Origin: Terriglobus sp. TAA 43
GTDB lineage: Bacteria; Acidobacteriota; Terriglobia; Terriglobales; Acidobacteriaceae
Reading direction: 5' to 3'
Length of the DNA stretch: 64,000 nucleotides
Assembly: GCF_000800015.1 (NCBI RefSeq)
Contig: NZ_JUGR01000005.1
Span: 30,226-94,225, forward strand
Each line of letters begins with the position of its first letter. Position 1 is the first letter of the stretch. The notes beneath the pieces were generated by a model. That model saw only the letters and a program-made list of their open reading frames with translations. It did not search any database and had not been told where the DNA came from. This document shows, piece by piece, positions 9,294 to 18,772 of the stretch. Position numbers and translations under genes: made by a program.

Positions 9294-10324
9294 GATTTCC
9301 GGCGCGATGTTTTGCTGGTCTGTTTTTTGTGCCGTGGCGGGGCTGTTGTCTCACGCACGATCAGTTCCGTTGGAACAGAAAGCTGGATGCCCTGGCTTTC
9401 GATATTTGCTTTCGAGAAATCGAGCGCCTCAAGGCAGACTTTCGCGAGCCGTTTTCGCGGTGTACGGATGGTCGATAGAGGGGGCTGGCAGACTTCACTG
9501 AGAAGAATGTCGTCCAGGCCCACGATAGACAGATCGCGTGGTGTCGACAGACCGAGTCTGTGCAACCCCTGCGTAGCTCCAAAGGCGGTCAGATCGTTTG
9601 CCGAAAGGATCGCGGTGGGGGGCTCTGCTACTTTCATCAATGCGGTCACTTCGCGCTCTCCACCGGAGACGCGGTAATTGCCAAGGCGCATCAACTCAGA
9701 ATGCAGAGTGAGTCCCGCATTGCGAACGGCCATTTTGAAAGCGTTTGCGCGAACCTCTGTTGTATGAGGTCCCTTCATACCGCCGATATAACCAATGCGA
9801 GTGTGCCCAAGCGACACGAGGTGGCGCACAGCCTCCACGAAACCGAGTTCGTAATCGATGGAGACGTCGCTGCAACCTGCATGAACCGTTCTGCGATCCA
9901 CGGTGGCTAAGGGAACGCGCCGCCGCAACAGGGGCTCGACAGACTGCGTATCGAATTCGGAGGCCATCAACACCGCTCCGTCCACCTGCCGCATCAGCAT
10001 CCGACGGATGGACTTGAGCAATTTTTCCGCATCCTGCGCGCTGGTCAGAAGGACTTCGTGGTCAATCTCAACCAGCAAATCCTCAAACGCACCGAAGAAC
10101 TCCGCGAAGAAGGGATTCAGCATATCCGGAACGATGAGTCCGTAGGTTTTGCTGCGTCCGTACTTCAGCGTGGTAGCGCTTGGGTTGGGGATGAACTGGA
10201 CTTCTGCCAGGACCTTGCGAACGCGCTGCGCTGTATCTTCGCGGACGATCGTTGAGCCGTTGATGACGCGCGAAACCGTAGCACTGGAAACGCCTGCCCG
10301 CCGTGCGATCTCGCGCATGTTCAT
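9290..10324 (-). CDS. LacI/GalR-family repressor
   Basis: Starting at the ATG at 10324 gives 344 residues that begin directly with the helix-turn-helix (MREIARRAGVSSATVSRVINGS) and a hinge helix, followed by a periplasmic-binding-protein-like sensor domain (GLIVPDMLNPFFAEFFGAFED, SIVGLDDILLSEVCQPPLSTI). The first domain binds palindromic operators with a central CG; the second senses a sugar. A GTG at 10348 is an in-frame alternative that adds eight residues. It is cotranscribed with the symporter. The three TGAATYCGTATACA sites near the receptor and GH35 genes are its likely targets; no such site is seen before its own gene, so autoregulation is not evident. Confidence 0.93.
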   Translation of the reverse strand: MNMREIARRAGVSSATVSRVINGSTIVREDTAQRVRKVLAEVQFIPNPSATTLKYGRSKTYGLIVPDMLNPFFAEFFGAFEDLLVEIDHEVLLTSAQDAEKLLKSIRRMLMRQVDGAVLMASEFDTQSVEPLLRRRVPLATVDRRTVHAGCSDVSIDYELGFVEAVRHLVSLGHTRIGYIGGMKGPHTTEVRANAFKMAVRNAGLTLHSELMRLGNYRVSGGEREVTALMKVAEPPTAILSANDLTAFGATQGLHRLGLSTPRDLSIVGLDDILLSEVCQPPLSTIRTPRKRLAKVCLEALDFSKANIESQGIQLSVPTELIVRETTAPPRHKKQTSKTSRRKS

Positions 10325-10459
10325 ATCGCATCCACTATAACCGGACACGTCTGAACCGATTTGCCCGTTGTGGCGCGTGTCGGGACCATGATAGGTTCTA
10401 TGCTCGTCTGCACATCACTGCTGCGATTTCTGATTGCAAGCATTTTCCGGACCGGGTGT

Positions 10460-12295
10460 ATGCCTTTGAGACTGGGCTTTTTGTGTTGTCTGATGTTGTC
10501 TTCCGTGGTGGTGGCCCGATGCCACGCGCAGGGAGGATCGTCTAGTGGACCACCCGCTGCGCCCATCTATGGCGAGGATCACAAACCCATAACGGAGAGC
10601 GGTTTCGTTAAGTCTGGGCCCGTTGTTTTTAAAGAAGATGCGGCGGCTGCGGGGCTAACGAGCTGGCACCACACGATGGGGACGCCAGAGAAATCTCTGA
10701 TCCTGGAGACAACAGGTTCCGGCGTCGCGATGATCGATTATGATCGCGACGGTTGGCTGGACCTCTACTTCGTAAACGGCTCCACCTGGGACGCGGAGAA
10801 GGGGAAGGCCCGCGCACCGCATGCAGCGCTGTTTCATAACAACCACGACGGTACTTTTACGGATGTGACGGCAAAAGCTGGCGTTGCGAATGATCGCTGG
10901 GGTTTTGCTGTGGCCGTGGGCGACTACGACAACGACGGCTGGCCTGATCTTTATGTCTCGAACTACGGTAAGAACCGGCTATATCACAACAACCATGACG
11001 GCACCTTCACGGACGTGGCGGAGAAGGCGGGTGTGACACTTGGTAACTGGTCCACGGGCGCTACCTTCGGTGACTACGATGGCGATGGCCGGCTGGATCT
11101 TTTTGTGCCTGGTTATGTTCATTTCGATATGAACCATCTGCCGTTGTCGGGCTCTGCGGAGGTGGGATTTCTGAATTGCTCGTTTCGCGGAACACATACT
11201 ATGTGTGGCCCGAAAGGGCTTCGCGGTGAGCCGGATCATCTGTTTCATAACAATGGTGACGGTACGTTTACCGATGTGAGTGAAAAAGCCGGAGTCGCAG
11301 ACAAGAAGGGCAACTACGGCTTCAGTTCCACGTTTGTGGACATGGATGGTGATGGCAAACAGGACCTGCTTGTCACCGATGACTCGTCGCCGAACTACCT
11401 CTATCGCAACAAGGGCGATGGCACGTTTGAAGACGTCAGTCTTATCTCCGGCTTCGCGTTGAACCAGCAGGGACGCGATCAAGCCAACATGGGACTAGCG
11501 ATTGGTGACTATCGCAACAACGGTTTGCTTGACCTGTACACAGGTACGTTCTCTGACGATTACAAGCCGCTGTTTCGTAATGAAGGCGATCTGAACTTCT
11601 CTGAGATCACACCGGAGATGGGACTTGCCGCACCGACCTATCCCTTCCTGACGTGGGCCACCGGGTTTATCGACTTTGATAACGATGGGTGGAAGGACAT
11701 CTTCCTGGCAAATGGACACGTGTATCCGCAGGCCGATCATTCAGATTGGGGAACGTCGTTCAAACAAAGGCCGCTTCTGTTCCACAACACGAATCAGGGA
11801 ACGAAGTTCATCATGATGCCGCCGGTAGTGGGGTCAGGACTCGCCGAAGTCATTCCGGGACGCGGGGCAGCGTTTGGCGATCTGTTCAATGACGGCAGGA
11901 TTGACGTGGTTATTAACAACCTGGATCAGGCGCCGTCGCTGCTGCGCAATGTCGATAACAATACGAATCACTGGGTTGGGCTGCAACTTGTGGGTGCAGC
12001 GAAAACACCGAAAGATGCTACGGGAACGACGGTTTATTTGACAGCTGGAGGCTTGCGGCAGCGTGGCGATGTGCTGAGCGGTGGAAGTTACGAGTCAAAC
12101 AATGATCCCCGTGTTCACTTCGGACTTGGTAGTTCGAGCAGTATCGATGGTGTCGAGATTCACTGGACTGACGGCAGCATTGAAAAACTCAAGTTGCCGA
12201 CTGTCGACCGGTTCTACACCATTGAACAAGGACATGGGGTGATTGCCGGGGTGTACGATGCTCCTGCGCCAGTTCATGCCGTTCCGAAAAAGTAA
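10460..12295 (+). CDS. Secreted CRTAC1-like FG-GAP/ASPIC-UnbV repeat protein
   Basis: 611 residues from the ATG at 10460, which gives a compact signal peptide (MPLRLGFLCC to RCHAQ). Earlier in-frame starts at 10388 and 10400 add an extension with no clear role. The body is a row of Ca-binding FG-GAP/VCBS blades: IDYDRDGWLDLYFVNG, VGDYDNDGWPDLYVSNYG, FGDYDGDGRLDLFVPGYV, FVDMDGDGKQDLLVTDD, each followed by a LFHNNHDGTFTDV-type segment, forming a beta-propeller. The last 70 residues are the ASPIC/UnbV domain, including VHFGLGSSSSIDGVEIHWTD (a 20-residue part). Such proteins are extracellular or periplasmic and often sit beside TPR-cytochrome genes, as here (17 nt upstream). Biochemical role unknown. 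Confidence 0.9.
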   Translation: MPLRLGFLCCLMLSSVVVARCHAQGGSSSGPPAAPIYGEDHKPITESGFVKSGPVVFKEDAAAAGLTSWHHTMGTPEKSLILETTGSGVAMIDYDRDGWLDLYFVNGSTWDAEKGKARAPHAALFHNNHDGTFTDVTAKAGVANDRWGFAVAVGDYDNDGWPDLYVSNYGKNRLYHNNHDGTFTDVAEKAGVTLGNWSTGATFGDYDGDGRLDLFVPGYVHFDMNHLPLSGSAEVGFLNCSFRGTHTMCGPKGLRGEPDHLFHNNGDGTFTDVSEKAGVADKKGNYGFSSTFVDMDGDGKQDLLVTDDSSPNYLYRNKGDGTFEDVSLISGFALNQQGRDQANMGLAIGDYRNNGLLDLYTGTFSDDYKPLFRNEGDLNFSEITPEMGLAAPTYPFLTWATGFIDFDNDGWKDIFLANGHVYPQADHSDWGTSFKQRPLLFHNTNQGTKFIMMPPVVGSGLAEVIPGRGAAFGDLFNDGRIDVVINNLDQAPSLLRNVDNNTNHWVGLQLVGAAKTPKDATGTTVYLTAGGLRQRGDVLSGGSYESNNDPRVHFGLGSSSSIDGVEIHWTDGSIEKLKLPTVDRFYTIEQGHGVIAGVYDAPAPVHAVPKK

Positions 12296-12312
12296 GCGGA
12301 AGTACAAACACT

Positions 12313-14655
12313 ATGGCTATGAAACGCCGTCTCCATCCGCAAACCGCAGGTCGTCTCCTTCTAGTATTCGGGATGCCCGCTCTGCTTGTGTTCGCTCTTT
12401 TGCCAGTTGGGAAAACGTTTGCGGGCCAACAGAGCGCGAAGGGAAACACCGCGACACCACCGCAGTACACCACTCCGGTCTATACTCCTGCGACGATCCC
12501 TGCTCATGCGGAACTTGATCCAGAACGTAAGAAATGGGCTGAAATGATCCGCCACAGTTATGACTTCGGTGTGATGTCGGACAACATCTCTCTGCCGGGT
12601 AATGCGCAGGTAGAAGGTGGTGACTTTATTCAGCCCGGAGCTTTTCCGACGGCGCAGTATTGCGGATATTGCCATAAGGAAGCCTTTGCGGAATGGCGTC
12701 AGTCGCTTCATTCCAACTCGTTTCGTACGCCGTTCTATCGGACGAGCGTCAACATCGTTATCAATACGAAAGGCATTCAGTTTTCGCGTCATTGCGATAG
12801 CTGCCACAACCCTATTGCGGTGCTTTCCGGTGCTCTAACGAAGAACTCGATGGTGGACCGCCGTTTCGATCAGGACGGCGTTACCTGCATGACGTGCCAC
12901 TCCATCGGGAAGGTGCAATCCACGCTGGGCAATGGCGGTTATGTGATGAGTGTGCCTTCCGTCGTAACAGATGCGCAGGGAAATCGCATATCGGGGCAGG
13001 TTCCGTACAAGGACATCCTCGCGCATCCTGATCGTCATGCTGCTGCGGTGATGCGTCCACTGATGAAGCAGCCGGAGTTTTGCGCGGCATGTCACAAAGC
13101 GAACTTGCCTGATTCATTGAATGAGTACAAATGGATTCGCGCGTTCACGACGTATGACGAGTGGCAGAACTCGAAGTTCTCAGAGCAGAATCCGCTCACG
13201 TTTTATAAGGGGAATTACTTGCCTTGCCAGGGCTGCCATATGGAGCGCTTTGACGTAGCTCTTCCCGAGCCGGGAGCTAAGCATGGCAGTTTTGCATCGC
13301 ATCGCTGGACTGCTGGAAACACCGCAGTGCCGACCTACTACGCCTTTGATGAACAGATCGACAAGACGCTTGCGTTTTTGAAGCGCGGCACGTTCCTCAA
13401 CGTCGATCTGTTTGGTGTGAAGATCAATGGGAAGAACCTTGTCGCACCGCTAGGCGAGCAGAACTTCAGCGTGAAACCGAACGATGTTGTTGAAGCATAC
13501 GTTGTTGTTCAAAACAAAAATATTGGACACTCACTTATTCCTGAAGTGCGCGATCTTTTCGAAGCATGGATGGAGTTCGAAGCGAAAGACTCTACGACAG
13601 GCAAGGTGATTTATCACAGCGGTTATCTGAAACCGGATGGATCGCTGGACGAATCGGCGCACAGCTTCACGAACCGGCCTGTGAATACTGGCGGTACTTT
13701 CGTCGACAACCATAAGGTATGGACGATTCATTCAGTCGCTTACGACAACACTGTGCAGGCCGGTCGCTCTGTCCTTGTGCGTTATGAGTTTCGCGTGCCG
13801 GCTGATGTGAAGCAGGGCGTTTCCATCACGGCGCGCGTTAACTATCGGCATCTTCGTCATAGCTATTCCGACAATATCTTTGGCAAGGTAAGCGGTTACA
13901 AAGAATTACCAGTAGTTGAAATCGCTTCTCGTACTCGCATTCTTGCCATGGGCGATAACCATGCGGAGCCTGCAATTGCAGGCGATAACCCGGCGTGGAT
14001 GCGATGGAATAATCTCGGCATCGCGTTGCTGGATCAACTGCAGTATGGCGATTCGCTCAACGCCTTTCATGAAGCATTGAAGCTTCACCCGAACGATGCG
14101 GATGGCTACACCAACATGGCGCTCACAAACATTCAGTGGGAAAAGTTTCAACCAGCGCGCACTGCACTGGAGAAGGCGTTGGAACTGAGTCCCGCCAATG
14201 CGCGTGCGCTTTACTACCTTGCACTTGTGGAACGGCGTGACGGGAATACATCGCAAGAGATCGCTGACCTGAGACAGGTAGTCGCCCAGTATCCAAGGTC
14301 CATCGATGCGAGAAGAGAACTGGGCGTTTCGTACTATCAGTCCGGCGATCAGAAGTCCTCTATGGAGCAGTTCCAGGCGCTGCAAAACATCGATCCCGAC
14401 GACGTAGCTGCACACTATAACTTGTCGTTGCTGTATCGTCGCAGCGGCATGAAAGACAGTGCGAAGTTGCAAGGAGCACTGTTCGCTCTCAAGAAGACTG
14501 ACCCAGGAGCACCGACGTACTCGCAGGACTTTCTGAGAATGCATCCAGAGATTTCTACCGAGAGTATTCCATGGCATGTCCATTCTGGCCTGCATCACAC
14601 GCATTCTGCAGACGGCAGTGCCGTGACGGAAACACCTATGGGGAGTTCACATTGA
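12313..14655 (+). CDS. Five-haem c-type cytochrome with C-terminal TPR repeats
   Basis: 780 residues with a signal peptide ending KTFAGQQ. There are five CxxCH haem-attachment motifs at about residues 117 (CGYCH), 161 (CDSCH), 192 (CMTCH), 257 (CAACH) and 305 (CQGCH), spaced as in cytochrome c554-type multihaem proteins. A beta-rich middle section follows (about 340-540), then TPRs from about 560 (WNNLGIALLDQLQYGDSLNA, YTNMALTNIQWEKFQPARTA, YNLSLLYRRSGMKDSAK). It is exported and haem-loaded by the Ccm system, and probably carries electrons or acts as a haem scaffold for the upstream FG-GAP protein. The stop codon overlaps the next start by one base (TGATG). Confidence 0.9.
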   Translation: MAMKRRLHPQTAGRLLLVFGMPALLVFALLPVGKTFAGQQSAKGNTATPPQYTTPVYTPATIPAHAELDPERKKWAEMIRHSYDFGVMSDNISLPGNAQVEGGDFIQPGAFPTAQYCGYCHKEAFAEWRQSLHSNSFRTPFYRTSVNIVINTKGIQFSRHCDSCHNPIAVLSGALTKNSMVDRRFDQDGVTCMTCHSIGKVQSTLGNGGYVMSVPSVVTDAQGNRISGQVPYKDILAHPDRHAAAVMRPLMKQPEFCAACHKANLPDSLNEYKWIRAFTTYDEWQNSKFSEQNPLTFYKGNYLPCQGCHMERFDVALPEPGAKHGSFASHRWTAGNTAVPTYYAFDEQIDKTLAFLKRGTFLNVDLFGVKINGKNLVAPLGEQNFSVKPNDVVEAYVVVQNKNIGHSLIPEVRDLFEAWMEFEAKDSTTGKVIYHSGYLKPDGSLDESAHSFTNRPVNTGGTFVDNHKVWTIHSVAYDNTVQAGRSVLVRYEFRVPADVKQGVSITARVNYRHLRHSYSDNIFGKVSGYKELPVVEIASRTRILAMGDNHAEPAIAGDNPAWMRWNNLGIALLDQLQYGDSLNAFHEALKLHPNDADGYTNMALTNIQWEKFQPARTALEKALELSPANARALYYLALVERRDGNTSQEIADLRQVVAQYPRSIDARRELGVSYYQSGDQKSSMEQFQALQNIDPDDVAAHYNLSLLYRRSGMKDSAKLQGALFALKKTDPGAPTYSQDFLRMHPEISTESIPWHVHSGLHHTHSADGSAVTETPMGSSH

Positions 14656-15203
14656 TGCGTGTTTCACTCCGTTGGTTCACGCTGATGCTGTTCGTCGCGT
14701 TAATCCGTTCTTCAGGCGCGCAATCATTGTGTCCGTGGTTGAACCAGGCAACAGCCAGCGGTGCGCTGGGAGCAGACGTGGCCATGCACGTTACGTTGTT
14801 GCCTGGTTCGCCGCATTCGTCAAGATCGCCACAGACACCCTATCCGGCAAGTGATCCACGGCCAGACGGTATGTGTGAGTTCTCAACGCCTGACCAACGG
14901 TCGGCTCTGCGGATCAACGTCACGACAATGAGCAATCCAAAGAAAGACTACGCAGCCGCTATCCGATCGTCCTGCCCTGGTACGTCTCATTCGCTGACCG
15001 GAGTGGGGAATCAATCGATCGCCTGCTCGTCAGCAAGGAATGTTGGAGTCGAAGACCGAGTGGTGGCGTACGTCCGCAATCGGCTCATGCTGTTGCGATT
15101 CACTCGTCCCACGAAGGAAAGCATCCATTGGCAAGGAAGCGATGTGACCTCAGAGGCAGTCGTGCAAGCTATCGCGGAGCAGATTGCCGGCTCCATGTTT
15201 TGA
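14655..15203 (+). CDS. Unknown exported protein, third gene of the cytochrome operon
   Basis: The ATG at 14655 overlaps the cytochrome stop by one base, giving 182 residues. Residues 1-23 are a signal peptide (MRVSLRWFTLMLFVALIRSS, then GAQ). The mature part has four Cys: one in LCPWL, one in GMCEFST and two further on (SSCPG, IACSS), which could form two disulfides in the periplasm. The C-terminal half looks like a small alpha/beta fold (VVAYVRNRLMLLRF then an amphipathic helix AVVQAIAEQIAGS). I do not recognise a family. Coupling to the cytochrome suggests a shared job. Confidence 0.75.
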   Translation: MRVSLRWFTLMLFVALIRSSGAQSLCPWLNQATASGALGADVAMHVTLLPGSPHSSRSPQTPYPASDPRPDGMCEFSTPDQRSALRINVTTMSNPKKDYAAAIRSSCPGTSHSLTGVGNQSIACSSARNVGVEDRVVAYVRNRLMLLRFTRPTKESIHWQGSDVTSEAVVQAIAEQIAGSMF

Positions 15204-15233
15204 CGTGAGATCTTAACAGACGACGTTGATCCG

Positions 15234-15596
15234 TTATCTGTCCGAAATTGGCTTGTTGTCCTCATTCAAGAGAACAACAAGCGGCGCATGTGTTTTCGCG
15301 ACAGTTTCTGGCATCCATGAGAATGCAGCGATGATGACGACATCGCCCACCTGTGCAAGTCTTGCCGCGGCGCCGTTCACCTGAATCTGTCCCATGCCTG
15401 CAGGTTGAGGAATGGCGTACGTTTCCCAGCGTTGGCCGGTATTTACGTTCCACACATGTACAGCTTCATTTACCAGGATGCCTGATTGATCCAGAAGATC
15501 CGTATCGATGCCAATGCTGCCTTCGTAGTGAAGATCCGACTGCGTCACCGTTGCGTGGTGCAGCTTCGACTTCATCATTTTCACACTTACTTCCAT
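15234..15596 (-). CDS. panD: Aspartate 1-decarboxylase
   Basis: A 120-residue cytoplasmic pyruvoyl enzyme that makes beta-alanine from L-aspartate for pantothenate. The proenzyme starts KSKLHHATVTQSDLHYEGSI; self-cleavage between Gly26 and Ser27 of HYEGS yields the pyruvoyl group. The conserved NGAAARLAQVGDVVIIAAF segment is present. The ATG follows GGAGG closely; M7 or M8 are possible starts nearer the E. coli start. It diverges from panB-panC-coaBC across a 168-bp intergenic region, so the whole pantothenate branch is grouped here. Normal length. Confidence 0.95.
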   Translation of the reverse strand: MEVSVKMMKSKLHHATVTQSDLHYEGSIGIDTDLLDQSGILVNEAVHVWNVNTGQRWETYAIPQPAGMGQIQVNGAAARLAQVGDVVIIAAFSWMPETVAKTHAPLVVLLNEDNKPISDR

Positions 15597-15688
15597 AATC
15601 CTCCGGCTTGTCGCCGCTCGTGGTGAGCGGTCGCCTGCCTCACTTCAGTGTAAGGCGTGTGCGCAAAAGACTCTACCCGGGTGCGATT

Positions 15689-15717
15689 TTGGCTGTCCTG
15701 GCGTGAGTGACTATACT
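15689..15717 (+). promoter_or_regulatory. Sigma-70-type promoter of panB-panC-coaBC
   Basis: TTGGCT at 15689-15694 and TATACT at 15712-15717 are separated by exactly 17 nt. They lie 48 nt before the panB ATG. Pattern match only. Confidence 0.55.
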
Positions 15718-15764
15718 TGTTCTACGGGCTGCATCCGCGTATGTGACGGAGTGGCACTGGAGTC

Positions 15765-16682
15765 ATGATGAGTCAAACTGAGATCAGGGATGCTCTGCGT
15801 CCCGCGGCTGTGGCAAAGGTCACGCCGCAAACGCTGCTACAAAGCAAGCGCGCTTTCACCCCCCTTACAGCACTTACCGCTTACGATTATCCGACCGCTC
15901 GTCTGGCAGACGAAGCAGGAATCGACATGATCCTAGTGGGCGATTCCGTGGGCACGGCTGTTCTCGGATACGACAATACGCTTAGCGTAACCATGGACGA
16001 CATGTTGCATCATGCGCGTGCTGCACGGCGGGGAACGCAGCGAGCCATGCTCGTTGTGGATATGCCTTACGGCAGCTATCAAGTGTCAATTGAAGACGCT
16101 GTTCGAAACGGACTGCGCTTTTTCAAAGAGAGTGGCAGCGAAGCAGTCAAGCTGGAAGGTGGGATTGCTTACGTCCCTCATGTCAAGGCATTAACGCAGT
16201 CGGAGATTCCTGTCGTCGGACATATCGGATTAACTCCGCAGTCAATCCATCGCATGGGTGGCTATCGTGTGCAAGGGCTTTCTGATGCAGCGGCGACACG
16301 TCTGCGCGATGACGCCAAAGCTCTCGAAGAAGCAGGTGCGATTGCGTTGGTGCTTGAGGGAATTCCCAGAGAACTCGCGGCTCAAATCACTGACGCTATC
16401 TCTATCCCAACGATTGGGATTGGCGCTGGTCCTGATTGTGACGGTCAAATCCTTGTATTCCATGACGTGTTCTCTCTGTCGTTCACACGGAAGCCGAAGT
16501 TCGTGCGCTCTTTTGGGGATGGACGTTCGCTGATGGAACAAGGAATCCGCGACTTTCGTGATGCTGTGGTGGCAAGAACATTTCCCGATGATCGTGAGAG
16601 CTATCACATGCCAAAGGCGGAGGCATCCCCAGAACGGTACATCGGTTCTGCGCATCAGCGGGAAGTAGCAGCATGCAAATAA
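15765..16682 (+). CDS. panB: Ketopantoate hydroxymethyltransferase
   Basis: 305 residues. Transfers a hydroxymethyl group from 5,10-methylene-tetrahydrofolate to 2-oxoisovalerate to form ketopantoate, the first committed step of pantoate synthesis. Family motifs are LTAYDYPTARLADEAGIDMI, LVGDSVGTAVLGYDNTLSV, VVDMPYGSYQ, VKLEGG, VVGHIGLTPQSIHRMGGYRV and PTIGIGAGPDCDGQILVFHD, which includes the metal-binding and catalytic acidic residues. The start is ATG 15765 or 15768. It overlaps panC by 10 nt, so the operon is tightly packed. Confidence 0.97.
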   Translation: MMSQTEIRDALRPAAVAKVTPQTLLQSKRAFTPLTALTAYDYPTARLADEAGIDMILVGDSVGTAVLGYDNTLSVTMDDMLHHARAARRGTQRAMLVVDMPYGSYQVSIEDAVRNGLRFFKESGSEAVKLEGGIAYVPHVKALTQSEIPVVGHIGLTPQSIHRMGGYRVQGLSDAAATRLRDDAKALEEAGAIALVLEGIPRELAAQITDAISIPTIGIGAGPDCDGQILVFHDVFSLSFTRKPKFVRSFGDGRSLMEQGIRDFRDAVVARTFPDDRESYHMPKAEASPERYIGSAHQREVAACK

Positions 16683-17545
16683 TTTCATCGCCATTGGAAA
16701 TGCGTGCTGCCTGTAAGGCTTATCAACGCGGCAATGCGCAACAAACGATTGGCCTGGTGCCGACCATGGGAGCGTTGCACGAGGGACATCTCTCATTAGT
16801 GCGTGCTTCACGGCAGCGCTGCGATCGCACTGTTGTCAGCATCTTCGTCAATCCGCTTCAGTTTGGACCTACAGAAGATTTGGCACGCTATCCACGCACG
16901 TTTCAACAAGACTGCGCGTTGTTGGAAGAAGAAGGAGTTGATCTCCTCTTCGCACCTTCTCCCGAGGAGATGTATCCGGCAGGAACAGAAACTATTGTGG
17001 ACGTCCCTGTGACGGGCGCGCGGCTGGATGGGGCATCTCGACCAGGACACTTCCGTGGCGTTGCCACGGTAGTTGCGAAGCTCTTCAACATTGTTCAGCC
17101 GGACGCTGCTTTCTTTGGAGAGAAGGATGCTGCGCAGGTTGCGGTGCTTCGTAAAATGGTTCTCGATCTGAATTTTGATTTGAGTCTGGTTGTGTGTCCA
17201 ACGGTTCGCGAAGCAAGCAGGTTAGCCATGAGTTCCCGGAACCGTTACCTAAGCGAAAAGGAACGAGTCGAAGCGGATGCTCTCTCTCGCTCACTCCGCA
17301 CAGTGGAGAGTCTGGTGCTGCAAGGCGAGCGTGGCACTCAGGTGCTACGTGAAGCTCTGCAAAGGGAACTCGCACATTCGGATCTATTGAAAGTCGACTA
17401 TGCAGAACTCGTCGATCCACTCACGCTTGAGACGCTGGAAGCGGTTGAGTTACCTACTGAGACCCTCGTCGCAGTAGCGGCGTGGATCGGTTCAACGCGA
17501 TTGATTGACAACTGCACGTTGCGAATTGATGGTGCAGGCTTATGA
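16673..17545 (+). CDS. panC: Pantothenate synthetase
   Basis: 290 residues. ATP-dependent ligation of pantoate and beta-alanine. It has the nucleotidyltransferase signature LVPTMGALHEGHLSLVRAS (HxGH), VSIFVNPLQFGPTEDLARYP, FFGEKDAAQVAVLRKMV and MSSRNRYLSEKER, which contains the KMSKS-like SSRN segment. It starts inside the panB tail and its stop overlaps the coaBC ATG by 4 nt. With divergent panD supplying beta-alanine, all late pantothenate steps except ketopantoate reduction are in this cluster. Confidence 0.97.
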   Translation: MQIISSPLEMRAACKAYQRGNAQQTIGLVPTMGALHEGHLSLVRASRQRCDRTVVSIFVNPLQFGPTEDLARYPRTFQQDCALLEEEGVDLLFAPSPEEMYPAGTETIVDVPVTGARLDGASRPGHFRGVATVVAKLFNIVQPDAAFFGEKDAAQVAVLRKMVLDLNFDLSLVVCPTVREASRLAMSSRNRYLSEKERVEADALSRSLRTVESLVLQGERGTQVLREALQRELAHSDLLKVDYAELVDPLTLETLEAVELPTETLVAVAAWIGSTRLIDNCTLRIDGAGL

Positions 17546-18747
17546 AGATCATTCTTGGAGTGTGCGGAGGTATTGCAGCTTACAAAGCCGCTGAACTCCT
17601 CCGCGAGTTTCAACGTCGCGGCGCGATAGTTCAAGTCGTAATGACAGCAAATGCTGAACGGTTCGTCACACCGTTAACATTTGCGGCGTTGAGCGGCTCC
17701 CAGGTGATGACGTCGCTGTGGCAGCCTGTTTCAACGGACAGTGAGCAGAGTTTTGACATCGAACACATTCAGGTGACGCAAGACGCAGACGTACTGGTTG
17801 TGGCTCCTGCTACGGCTAACATGCTCGCCAAGATGGCTCATGGATTTGCTGATGACGTCTTGTCTGCAACCGCTTTGGCCGCGACCATTCCAATTGTGGT
17901 CGCACCTGCGATGAACCTTCATATGTGGGAGCATCCGGCGACGCAGGAAAATCTGGAGATACTGCGACAGCGTGGCGTCCGGGTTGTTTCTCCCGAGAGT
18001 GGCGAACTCGCATGTGGAATGGTGGGTGCAGGGCGACTCGCCGATCCAAGTGTGATTGCAGATCACGTCTTCGCCACGGCGAAGCACGCTCAGGATCTTG
18101 TTGGCGAAACGATCCTCATCACTGCTGGAGGAACACGTGAGCCCATCGATCCTGTCCGATTCATTGGCAATCGTTCCAGCGGGAAGATGGGAGTGGCACT
18201 TGTTGAAGCCGCGTTAGAGCGTGGTGCAAAGGTGATTCTTGTCGGTGCATCGCTGGCTGTGCCAGCACCGGCGCAGTGTGAATCGATCCGTGTGACTACA
18301 GCAGGAGAGATGGAGACCGTTGTGCTCGAGCGTCTCCCTGAGGCGTCCATGGTCATCATGGCTGCTGCAGTTTCGGATTATCGATTGATGCACCCAGCGT
18401 CGGAGAAACTCAAAAAGAAAAGCTCATTGACACTGGAGTTGGAACCGACTCGGGATATTCTTCGTCAGGTCGCAGAGCAGCGGCGTGCGGGCACAATCGT
18501 CATTGGGTTTGCGGCTGAGACTGAGAATGTTTTGGAAGAGGGAAGACGCAAGCTTCGCGCAAAAGGCGTTGATCTGATTGTTGCGAACGATGTTTCTCGC
18601 GCAGGCAGTGGCTTTGAAGCTGACATGAACGAAGGCATTCTCATCTCTCACGATGAAGAACAAGTGATGCCGCGCAGTTCGAAGCGAGAGTTGGCAGATC
18701 GAATCTTAACCTGGGCTCGATCCGCTATTCGCGCTCGCGAACGCTGA
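17542..18747 (+). CDS. coaBC: Bifunctional phosphopantothenoylcysteine synthetase/decarboxylase
   Basis: 401 residues, fused as usual in bacteria. The N-terminal CoaC flavoprotein (about 1-185) begins MKIILGVCGGIAAYKAAELL and has the FMN/active-site segments APATANMLAKMAHGFADDVL and PAMNLHMWEHPATQENL. The C-terminal CoaB ligase (about 190-401) begins ILITAGGTREPIDPVRFIGN, with RSSGKMG, MAAAVSDYR and KLKKKSS. It converts 4'-phosphopantothenate and Cys to 4'-phosphopantetheine. Translation is coupled to panC by ATGA. It ends 25 nt from the convergent permease gene with no strong terminator seen. Confidence 0.97.
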   Translation: MKIILGVCGGIAAYKAAELLREFQRRGAIVQVVMTANAERFVTPLTFAALSGSQVMTSLWQPVSTDSEQSFDIEHIQVTQDADVLVVAPATANMLAKMAHGFADDVLSATALAATIPIVVAPAMNLHMWEHPATQENLEILRQRGVRVVSPESGELACGMVGAGRLADPSVIADHVFATAKHAQDLVGETILITAGGTREPIDPVRFIGNRSSGKMGVALVEAALERGAKVILVGASLAVPAPAQCESIRVTTAGEMETVVLERLPEASMVIMAAAVSDYRLMHPASEKLKKKSSLTLELEPTRDILRQVAEQRRAGTIVIGFAAETENVLEEGRRKLRAKGVDLIVANDVSRAGSGFEADMNEGILISHDEEQVMPRSSKRELADRILTWARSAIRARER

Positions 18748-18772
18748 ATTTCAACGATCCGCGAACTGCGAT

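Noticed and set aside
10353..10361. AACCGATT, an AANCGNTT core upstream of the lacI gene
   Set aside because: The flanking TG/CA spacing is wrong and it differs from the three matched operators, so autoregulation is not supported.
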